A stretch of DNA of 38,915 bases from Prevotella sp. (GTDB taxonomy: Bacteria; Bacteroidota; Bacteroidia; Bacteroidales; Bacteroidaceae): assembly GCA_021204605.1 (NCBI GenBank), contig JAJPZD010000137.1:1-38915 (forward strand), written 5' to 3'. Below the pieces are notes generated by a model. That model saw only the letters and a list, made by a program, of their open reading frames with translations, was not told where the DNA came from and searched no databases. Shown here piece after piece: positions 24,201 through 30,352 of the stretch. A program made the translations under genes and the position numbers. Within the stretch, counting starts at the first letter, position 1. Each line of letters begins with the position of its first letter.

Positions 24201-24528
24201 TAAATATCATTTCATTGACAAATTCCCTGATGAAAAACTCTCCGAACTCGCAAGGCAAATAAAAGAAATGGTAGAAGAACAATCTGATGTAGATGATTGG
24301 CTAAACCGTAATGACCTTAAAGCCGAACTCAAGATGAACGTAATTGTTTTACTTGCACGTGCAGGTTATCCCCCAATAACCCATGATGAGGTTTACAAAG
24401 ATATTCTTGAACAGGCAGAGAATTACAAACGGCATCAGTCAGGTTTTTATAAAACACATGAAGAACAATATTTAAATGCCGCCGACCAATCGGTTGATGA
24501 AGGAGGATACAACAAAAGAAACGAATAG
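21274..24528 (+). CDS. hsdR: Type I restriction endonuclease motor subunit
   Basis: This 1084-residue subunit moves and cuts unmodified DNA. The PD-(D/E)xK nuclease core is near the N-terminus: Asp135 in PDGIVFVNG, then Glu149 and Lys151 in VVFEFKN. The superfamily 2 motor follows: Walker A GATGCGKS (294-301), ITDRTDLDDQL, motif II DEAH (398-401) and motif III FTGTPL, then the second RecA-like lobe with VDMWITGFDVPCLDTMY and QTISRVNRVYPGKEKGLVVDYLG. The C-terminal helical part binds the HsdMS core. No frameshift or lost catalytic residue is seen, so the system should restrict. It starts 54 bases after hsdS and ends 43 bases before a convergent gene. Confidence 0.95.
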   Translation: MATFNEAQLEQAFIELFKKEGYDYVYGDNIERDHRDVILYNDLRAFLNSRYKKVDITDDEITRVIQRLEATEGGGIYAENVEAMRLIQEGCSIKRTITKLPNLFVNFIDYEDIDKNNFKFVNQFEIDGENRRIPDGIVFVNGIPLVVFEFKNAIKENTTIENAYRQLTNRYRRDIPKLFRYNAFLVISDGVNNRIGSLFSSYENFYGWHKTEATDTILNKAFDSMFTMMSGLFRKSRLLDVVHNFIFFPDTPKHEDKIVCRYPQYFATTELFKNVLEHSRIKYDGDGKGGTYFGATGCGKSFTMLFLARQLMRCKHLSSPTIVLITDRTDLDDQLAKTFLNAKKFIGDSHIVQVNSRDDLKNQLDNRTAGGVFLTTIQKFVETTGLLSKRANIICISDEAHRSQAGITQKTTISEKGVKQHYGFAKYLRDSFPNATYIGFTGTPLDNTTRIFGKIVDRYTMTEAVADGITSKIVYEGRAAKVMIDSEKVQEIEKYYEECKKEGANDYQIDESKKTMTRIDVILNDPDLLKRIAQDIVEHYEKRVAEGSTVEGKAMIVCSCRPIAWNLFQAITKIRPEWREEKECVAGETLTEKERKEIMPMPRIAMVITRDKDKDSDELYNLLGNDDYRKKLDKQFKEVKSNFKIAIVVDMWITGFDVPCLDTMYCFKPLHMHTLIQTISRVNRVYPGKEKGLVVDYLGIKRQMNEALHVYAGNSDVEGPDLETIETSVKVVKDELDIIRKLFRKFEYAAYFNSKPLDQLNILQNAAEFIQKTKETETRFMNHCKKMKLAYDICCNSLDISHNDDNDIHFFIAVRSIIFKLTRGNAPDAVKMNKHVAEMLKDALISNEVEEINKIGVANDKEIDLLSSEYMERIEKIPYKNTKVKLMEQLLRKVIDSFRKINKQMGVDFTKRLNDIVKKYNDRSDDAALANDVIDDVVNEMKQLFKDVAKERKAGNALGLTIEEKAFFDILKAVAIKYHFIDKFPDEKLSELARQIKEMVEEQSDVDDWLNRNDLKAELKMNVIVLLARAGYPPITHDEVYKDILEQAENYKRHQSGFYKTHEEQYLNAADQSVDEGGYNKRNE

Positions 24529-24571
24529 ACATTTATAAAAAAGATTCCTTTAGTATGGATCCCCGATAATA

Positions 24572-27500
24572 TTACTTTCTAAGATTTTCCAAAAACAGCA
24601 TCATGCGGTTGGTGACGTTCACATCGCTGACACCACTGTCGAAATCGAGCGACAACAGGTTTATGTCAGGATAGAAATGCTTTATGCGCTTCTCCACACC
24701 CTTTGAGATAATATGGTTGGCGATACAACCGAATGGCTGCAAACTAATCACATTATGTACCCCATTGGCAGCGAATGACATAATCTCACCCGGCAAGAGC
24801 CAGCCTTCACCAAACTGTGCGTTAAGGGTGATTATCTTGTGTGCCTCGGCAGCCTCCTCGAAAATATCCCCGAAAGGAACGAAGAACCTGAACTTGCGAG
24901 CTAAATTGTTCACCTGAGCTATCTGGCGTTTCACGAGATTGTAACCGAAAGTGTAAATAAAATCCGACAGGTGACGGTTCTCGATAAATGTCTTTACGTT
25001 CACTTTCTTGTTCACGAAAGCCTGAACGAAGAAGTCGGTTATTATCGGCGGCATCACCTCAACGCCCTTTCCTATAAGCCACTCTATCACATTCTTATGG
25101 GAGAACGGATTGAATTTCAGGAAAATCTCCCCTACTACACCCACTTTCGGACAGTCCTTATCCTGACAGATACCGTTAAAATCTTCGGCAGCTTGTTCAA
25201 GGCAGTCATACAGTTCATTTGTCCGTGACTCTGTAATCAACTTATTCGCCTTATCCAAATAATCGTCTTTCAGTTTTTTTGCCATTCCCTGTTCTTTCTC
25301 CCTTACTGCGGCAGCATAATAGAACTTTGACAGACAATCGGTATAAAGTATGGCACGCAAAGCCAATGGAAGCACTTTCATCCAGTTGATCTTGAAACCC
25401 GGCTGCACGTTACCGAGCGACTCTCCAAAGGTGATTGTGATAACAGGAACATCGGAATATCCGGCATCAGCAAGAGCTTTCTTGATAAGAGCCACATAAT
25501 TGCTCGCCCTGCACTGACCGCCCGTCTGTGTTATCGCCACTGCACACTCTTTCGGGTCATACTGCCCATTGGCAAATGCCTTCACCACGTCACCGACAAT
25601 CAGAGTGGCAGGATAACAAACCTCATTGTTGGCATACCGCAAGCCCCATTCGCTTGATTCGGTATTGCTCAAAGGCAAGTTCTCCACATCATATCCCAAA
25701 TTATGGAACAGCGATGGAATAAGAGGAGACAGGAATGGGGTGAAGAACGGTGCAAGAATCTTGCGGTGGCGGTCTTTCTTTTCATAAATGGCTGTCGTGT
25801 TCGGTGCCATAGCCTCTCCCATATTCTTAATATCCCCATTTTGAATTTTGAGGCTCTCCACAAGCGACCTCACACGGAGTTTCATGGAGCCCACATTACT
25901 TATATCATCAAGTTTCAGAAGGGTAAGCGACTTTCCATAACGGAACAATAAATCACGCACCTCATCAGTAAGGAATGCGTCAGGACCGCAACCGAAGGAA
26001 GTCATCTGCACGAACTGCACATCATTTCCCTGCGAGGCACACCACCCTGCCGCCTTCAATATCCTATTAGGGTACGCCCATTGCGCTACGAAATTCACCT
26101 CATCAGAAGACCTACCATCCTGTCGCCTTACTATATCATCGGTGATTACGTCAATGCCTAAGTCGGCTATCATCTCCGAGACATCATGCTGTATCAGAGG
26201 GTCGGTATGGTATGGCCGGCCGGCAAGCAAAACCGTCAGGCGTTTCTCCTCCTTTGCTTTCTGCAATATCTTCTCGTTGTGTTCAACGATAGTGCCAATA
26301 TAATATTCCAGTTCTTTCTCCGCCTTTTCGAAAGCAGTCTTCACCATACTTTCCTTTATGCCGAAAGTAGAAAGATATTCTACACACTGCTTTAAGAGCA
26401 GCTTGCGGCTCTTGAAACTGATTGCAGGAGAATCAATAGGAACAGAGGCATTCTGTACGCTTTTCACCACAGCAGAATATCCTGTCACCACAGGACAGTT
26501 GTAACTGTTCTGGTCGTTGGTGTTTCTCTCGTGTATCACGAAAGGTAGGAAAACACGGTCAACCTTCTTCTCTACAAGATTTTCAATATGACCATGCACC
26601 AACTTTGCCGGGAAACAGATGTTATCCGACATCACCATACGTGCGCAATGCTCATAACCGTCAATCACCGATGGAGAAGACAACACTGTCTTTATGCCGC
26701 ATTGCGTGAACAGGGTATGCCAGAATGGATACTCCTCAAACATATTCAGCACTCTCGGAATACCTATTACGGCAAGAGGTGTCTGTGGCTCATCATTTCT
26801 GTTGAACAACAAGTCGTTCTTGAAAAGATAGGCATTGACACCCCTATGCTTGTCCTTTCCTCCGTTTGTGAACACCTTCTCACACTTGTTTCCAGAGAAA
26901 TAAGTACCCCCATTCTCAAACCTGTATCGGGTAACCATACACTGGTTATGGCAACCCTTGCAGTTTTGTATTCGGGAAGTATAATGAGCCTTATTGATTA
27001 TATTGTCGAGAGACAGTGCCTCACCCTGATGCTGCATGGCGTATAGAGCACAACCGAAAGCCCCCATCAGTTCTGGCGTGTCGCAACGCCTTACTTCCGC
27101 GCCGGTGAGTGTTTCCAAAGCACGCACTACGGCATCGTTACGCATTGTACCGCCCTGCACCACTATATGCTGTCCTAAAGAGGAAACATCCTTGAGTTTC
27201 AATACCTTATAAAGGCAATTCTTCACCACCGATACCGCAAGACCGGCAGCGATGTCGCTGATAGTAGCACCTTCACGAAGGGCTTGTTTCACCTTCGAGT
27301 TCATGAACACGGTGCAACGCGTGCCCAAATTACATGGAGACAGCGAACTGCATGCCGCCTCAGAGAACTTCTGTGGAGTATATCCGAGTGTCTTTGCGAA
27401 AGTCTCAATAAAAGAGCCGCAACCCGACGAACAGGCCTCATTTATTTCTATGCGGTCAATGACACCGTTGTCGATGAATATCGCCTTCATGTCCTGTCCG

Positions 27501-28774
27501 CCGATGTCGAGGATAAACGACACTTGCGAATCAAGATGTCTCGCCGCCAAGTAATGCGCTATCGTCTCTATCATCCCTGAATGTAGTTGGAATGCCGCCT
27601 TGATAAGATCCTCACCATAACCAGTGGAACAACTGCCTAAGATATTAAGCGTGGCGTTCAGTCGTTTACATTCATCCTGCAACAAGCCCAAACCTTTCTC
27701 TACGGCATTTATCGGATTGCCGCCATTGTTGCCGTAATATGAGAACAACAGTTGTTTGTCTTTGTCAAGAACAGTGATTTTCGTTGTCGTGGAACCGGAA
27801 TCAATGCCCAAGAACACATCGTTGACACCTTCCTTGAGCGATGACTTATGGATAATATTATCCGAAATGCGCTTTTTCCAATCGGAATACTCACTGCTGT
27901 CGGCAAATATCGGACTGATACCTGATATTACCTTTATCGGCACTACAGTAGTTCCTTGTATCTCTGAAATAACAGCAGAAAGTGTTTGGCCGTGCTCTTG
28001 TGCATTGCACGACAGTGCGGCACCTATCGCGGGTATCAATGCCCCATTTTCGGGCATTATGACATCTTTTTCAGAAAGAGACAGATAATCGATAAAAGCA
28101 TTGCGGAGAGCGGGGATGAATGTCAGCGGACCACCACAGAAAAGCAAAGGCGGCTTTATATCAAAGCCATGCGCCAACGTAACAACCGTCTGCACGGCAA
28201 CGGCATGAAATATTGAAGCCGCAATATCCTCACGGCAGACATTATTTGCCAAAAGATTTTGTATATCAGTCTTGCAGAACACACCACAGCGTGAGGCGAT
28301 AGGATATATTCTGGTGGAAGCCAATGCTAAAGTGTTCAACTCACTGATATCAGCATTCAGCAATATCGACATCTGGTCGATAAAGGCGCCAGTACCACCT
28401 GCGCAGTTGCCGTTCATACGCAAATCAGATGCTTTGCCATCCTTGAAAAAAACCACTTTGGCATCCTCGCCGCCTATGTCTATCATAGAGACTACATGAG
28501 GATAATTAACCTGGATAGCCCTCGCAGCAGCCACCACTTCCTGCACGAAAGGTAAGGAACAGCGTTCAGAGACCCCCATTCCTACAGACCCGGTAACCGA
28601 AACAAGTACATCAGCATCCCCTATTTCTCCTATCAACTCGTTTAAAAAGCCTACTACTGTTTCCACAGCTTTTGCATTATGACGGGCATATTTAGAGAAG
28701 ATGATTTCGCCGCTACCATTTAAGGCCACCGCTTTCGCTGTTGTTGACCCAACGTCAACACCTATTCTAATCAT
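24572..28774 (-). CDS. Large acyl-CoA dehydratase activase-like fusion protein (BadF/BadG/HgdC type)
   Basis: The protein has 1400 residues. Two ASKHA ATPase domains come first: residues 1-260 (GVDVGSTTAKAVAL; GGEDAKVVFF; Cys124 in NCAGGTGAFID) and about 320-580 (GIDSGSTTTKITV; GGQDMKAIFI; Cys448 and Cys452 in EACSSGCGSFIE). Such proteins use ATP to push an electron from an Fe-S cluster into 2-hydroxyacyl-CoA dehydratases. A cysteine-rich linker follows (CKGCHNQC), then a DUF2229-like region (VIGIPRVLNMFEEYPFW) and a dehydratase-subunit-like part up to the end (CYPATLIVGDVVKAF; CPKVGVVGEIFLKFNPFSH). Activator and component-like parts are thus joined in one chain, a form widespread in anaerobes but with unknown substrate. 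No separate dehydratase or CoA-transferase gene is nearby. Confidence 0.85.
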   Translation of the reverse strand: MIRIGVDVGSTTAKAVALNGSGEIIFSKYARHNAKAVETVVGFLNELIGEIGDADVLVSVTGSVGMGVSERCSLPFVQEVVAAARAIQVNYPHVVSMIDIGGEDAKVVFFKDGKASDLRMNGNCAGGTGAFIDQMSILLNADISELNTLALASTRIYPIASRCGVFCKTDIQNLLANNVCREDIAASIFHAVAVQTVVTLAHGFDIKPPLLFCGGPLTFIPALRNAFIDYLSLSEKDVIMPENGALIPAIGAALSCNAQEHGQTLSAVISEIQGTTVVPIKVISGISPIFADSSEYSDWKKRISDNIIHKSSLKEGVNDVFLGIDSGSTTTKITVLDKDKQLLFSYYGNNGGNPINAVEKGLGLLQDECKRLNATLNILGSCSTGYGEDLIKAAFQLHSGMIETIAHYLAARHLDSQVSFILDIGGQDMKAIFIDNGVIDRIEINEACSSGCGSFIETFAKTLGYTPQKFSEAACSSLSPCNLGTRCTVFMNSKVKQALREGATISDIAAGLAVSVVKNCLYKVLKLKDVSSLGQHIVVQGGTMRNDAVVRALETLTGAEVRRCDTPELMGAFGCALYAMQHQGEALSLDNIINKAHYTSRIQNCKGCHNQCMVTRYRFENGGTYFSGNKCEKVFTNGGKDKHRGVNAYLFKNDLLFNRNDEPQTPLAVIGIPRVLNMFEEYPFWHTLFTQCGIKTVLSSPSVIDGYEHCARMVMSDNICFPAKLVHGHIENLVEKKVDRVFLPFVIHERNTNDQNSYNCPVVTGYSAVVKSVQNASVPIDSPAISFKSRKLLLKQCVEYLSTFGIKESMVKTAFEKAEKELEYYIGTIVEHNEKILQKAKEEKRLTVLLAGRPYHTDPLIQHDVSEMIADLGIDVITDDIVRRQDGRSSDEVNFVAQWAYPNRILKAAGWCASQGNDVQFVQMTSFGCGPDAFLTDEVRDLLFRYGKSLTLLKLDDISNVGSMKLRVRSLVESLKIQNGDIKNMGEAMAPNTTAIYEKKDRHRKILAPFFTPFLSPLIPSLFHNLGYDVENLPLSNTESSEWGLRYANNEVCYPATLIVGDVVKAFANGQYDPKECAVAITQTGGQCRASNYVALIKKALADAGYSDVPVITITFGESLGNVQPGFKINWMKVLPLALRAILYTDCLSKFYYAAAVREKEQGMAKKLKDDYLDKANKLITESRTNELYDCLEQAAEDFNGICQDKDCPKVGVVGEIFLKFNPFSHKNVIEWLIGKGVEVMPPIITDFFVQAFVNKKVNVKTFIENRHLSDFIYTFGYNLVKRQIAQVNNLARKFRFFVPFGDIFEEAAEAHKIITLNAQFGEGWLLPGEIMSFAANGVHNVISLQPFGCIANHIISKGVEKRIKHFYPDINLLSLDFDSGVSDVNVTNRMMLFLENLRK

Positions 28775-28813
28775 TTATATCGCCTTTCCTCAAGATAGAC
28801 ATAATTGTCTGCG

Positions 28814-28821
28814 CAAAAGTA
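28814..28821 (-). promoter_or_regulatory. -7 promoter element for the activase-like gene
   Basis: The minus strand reads TACTTTTG, about 40 bases before the start codon. The -33 region lacks a clear TTG at the standard distance. Confidence 0.42.
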
Positions 28822-28887
28822 AAAACATTCACATTAATATATAGAACACAGTCAATTCTATTAATACTTTTTAACCTAAAACAAAAG

Positions 28888-28917
28888 AATTAAATATTAA
28901 TTAAGGAATATTTAATT
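28888..28917 (-). terminator. Perfect AT-only inverted repeat at the luxS stop codon
   Basis: AATTAAATATT (28888-28898) and AATATTTAATT (28907-28917) are perfect inverse copies (11 bases each, 8-base loop). The repeat includes the luxS stop codon, and a T-rich run follows on the minus strand. With no G-C pairs it is a weak terminator; an alternative is a protein-binding palindrome. Confidence 0.4.
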
Positions 28918-29403
28918 ATTCGGATACATCATATTCTCATCCTTAATATCTTCGAGCACCTCTTTGAGGAATTTCCTCGCTTCCCAGCGTGCCATTGGCA
29001 GGTCGTGCAGAAGATAGTTGCCACAGTCGTTCGGGGCTGCGCCAGGCACTACACCATCATAATCAGTTATAAAACGGAAAGTATTAATCATCAGGCCTTT
29101 TATGTCTTTTGGTTCAAGGTCTCCTTTAAGTAATAGATAGTTACCTGTAAGACAACCCATCGGTCCCCAGTATATCACCTTGTCTTTCCACTCCTCATCA
29201 TTGCGCAGATAAGTGGCTGCCAAATGCTCGATGGTGTGCAACGCCCCTGGATGAACAGCCGGTTGTCGGTTAGGCTCTTTCATTCGTATGTCAAAAGTAG
29301 TAACCGTCTCACCCCCTACTCTATCTTTTCGTGACACATAGATGCCACGCAGCAACTTATTATGATTAATCACGAAACTGGGTATCTTTTTCATTTCTTC
29401 CAT
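28912..29403 (-). CDS. luxS: S-ribosylhomocysteine lyase (AI-2 synthase)
   Basis: This 163-residue metalloenzyme cleaves S-ribosylhomocysteine into homocysteine and DPD, the precursor of autoinducer 2. The metal-binding HxxxH motif is HTIEH (His56, Glu59, His60), the third ligand is Cys127 (PNDCGNYLLHDL), and the catalytic cysteine is Cys84 (GPMGCLTG). FDIRMKEPN matches the substrate site. Length is normal. It lies 18 bases after mtnN, whose product makes its substrate, so the pair forms a methyl-cycle operon. A palindrome overlaps its stop codon. Confidence 0.96.
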   Translation of the reverse strand: MEEMKKIPSFVINHNKLLRGIYVSRKDRVGGETVTTFDIRMKEPNRQPAVHPGALHTIEHLAATYLRNDEEWKDKVIYWGPMGCLTGNYLLLKGDLEPKDIKGLMINTFRFITDYDGVVPGAAPNDCGNYLLHDLPMARWEARKFLKEVLEDIKDENMMYPNN

Positions 29404-29421
29404 ATTCTTCTGCTTTATAGT

Positions 29422-30105
29422 TTATATCATGTTAATGAAATTCTTAGTAACATTGAACGATCCTTCGGCAATCCTTGCCCAGAAATCAAAATATTGCGAA
29501 GCATTGTTATCTTTGAGAGGTATGTCACTGATTATCCTGAAACTTATGAACGGCACACCATAGAGATGACAAGTCTGAGCTATGGAACAACTCTCCATAT
29601 CCACAGCGACGGCTTTGGGAAACTGTTTTAATATAGAACGCATCTTGTCTTGAGAATCAACAAACCAGTCACCGCTTACTATCAATCCTGCATGTATATT
29701 TATTCCTGCCTTAACTTTCAGTGCGGCAGCAACCAGTTTCTTTGAAGCGGAAAACGCCGGCGGCAAACCAAAGATCTGACCAGCCACACATTCTTTCCCA
29801 CAGTAAGCATCGTGATAGCAATACTCCGTACCTACCACCACATCAGCAACATTCATCGAAATGTCAGCACCACCGGCAACACCTGTAGAAATGACTAAGT
29901 CAGGCTTATAGCTGTTGATCATCTCCACAGTCCCTATCGTGGAATTTACCTTACCGATACCACATTTTTGAAGAATTATCTCCTTTTCACCGATGTTTCC
30001 ACAAATGAAATCATTGTTGTGCTGCCTCTCAGTTGTCATATTGTCGAGCAAAGACTTAAGCTGCACAAGCTCCTTGTCCATTGCAACGATTATCCCTATT
30101 TTCAT
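29422..30105 (-). CDS. mtnN: 5'-methylthioadenosine/S-adenosylhomocysteine nucleosidase
   Basis: The protein has 227 residues. An open frame extends to 30168, but the ATG at 30105 (MKIGIIVAMDKEL) aligns with the family N-terminus and leaves room for the promoter. Catalytic residues are Glu12 (AMDKEL), Glu171 (VDMES) and Asp194 (RIISD), at the positions expected from E. coli Pfs; ISTGVAGGA is the phosphorylase-fold glycine loop. It removes adenine from S-adenosylhomocysteine and methylthioadenosine, relieving inhibition of methyltransferases and feeding LuxS, encoded directly downstream. Confidence 0.95.
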   Translation of the reverse strand: MKIGIIVAMDKELVQLKSLLDNMTTERQHNNDFICGNIGEKEIILQKCGIGKVNSTIGTVEMINSYKPDLVISTGVAGGADISMNVADVVVGTEYCYHDAYCGKECVAGQIFGLPPAFSASKKLVAAALKVKAGINIHAGLIVSGDWFVDSQDKMRSILKQFPKAVAVDMESCSIAQTCHLYGVPFISFRIISDIPLKDNNASQYFDFWARIAEGSFNVTKNFINMI

Positions 30106-30127
30106 GCCTTTGCGTTTTTTTTGATAA

Positions 30128-30158
30128 CAAAGGTAATACAAGTTGTGTGAAGTACAAA
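30128..30158 (-). promoter_or_regulatory. Promoter for the mtnN-luxS operon
   Basis: On the minus strand, TTTG (30155-30158) is followed after exactly 19 bases by TACCTTTG (30128-30135), an ideal -33/-7 pair for Bacteroidota. The predicted leader is about 15-20 bases. It also supports the mtnN start at 30105, since the longer open frame would begin upstream of this promoter's -7 element. Confidence 0.72.
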
Positions 30159-30162
30159 ATAT

Positions 30163-30252
30163 TTGCACTATCTTTTAATAAAATAGGCTGCGTTTCGGAA
30201 GTAAAATAAAAGGAGCTTTTATTTTGCACTTCTCTCAACTTGCACTATCTTT
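30163..30252 (+). repeat. 13-base direct repeat in the mtnN/yfhO intergenic region
   Basis: TTGCACTATCTTT occurs at 30163-30175 and again at 30240-30252. The second copy contains most of the -7 element of the YfhO-gene promoter; the first ends in TATCTTTT, one base off the -7 consensus. It may be a relic promoter copy or a shared regulatory sequence. Confidence 0.6.
30198..30232 (+). promoter_or_regulatory. Long palindrome overlapping the -33 element of the YfhO promoter
   Basis: AAAATAAAAG (30203-30212) and CTTTTATTTT (30216-30225) are perfect inverse repeats around GAG; GAAGT (30198-30202) and ACTTC (30228-30232) extend the dyad after a two-base bulge. The 3' arm covers the TTTG -33 element (30223-30226). 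This would fit an operator, though a hairpin ending upstream transcripts is also possible. Confidence 0.5.
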
Positions 30253-30253
30253 G
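30223..30253 (+). promoter_or_regulatory. Promoter for the YfhO-fkp-GSCFA-murF/alr unit
   Basis: TTTG (30223-30226) and TATCTTTG (30246-30253) are separated by exactly 19 bases, a perfect Bacteroidota -33/-7 pair. The leader to the first start codon would be about 90-95 bases, long enough for regulation, but I see no recognisable riboswitch. Confidence 0.72.
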
Positions 30254-30352
30254 CAAAGATTTTAGCTGCAATCGAGAATATGAAAGCAATCTTTTATTTC
30301 TTTCTTTTGCATAAACTTTACAAAGATATTTAAAAGAATAAACTTTACTTAA

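Noticed and set aside
26588..27046. 152-codon open frame on the plus strand inside the activase-like gene
   Set aside because: It is antisense to the cysteine-rich linker and DUF2229-like region, without ribosome-binding site or domain.
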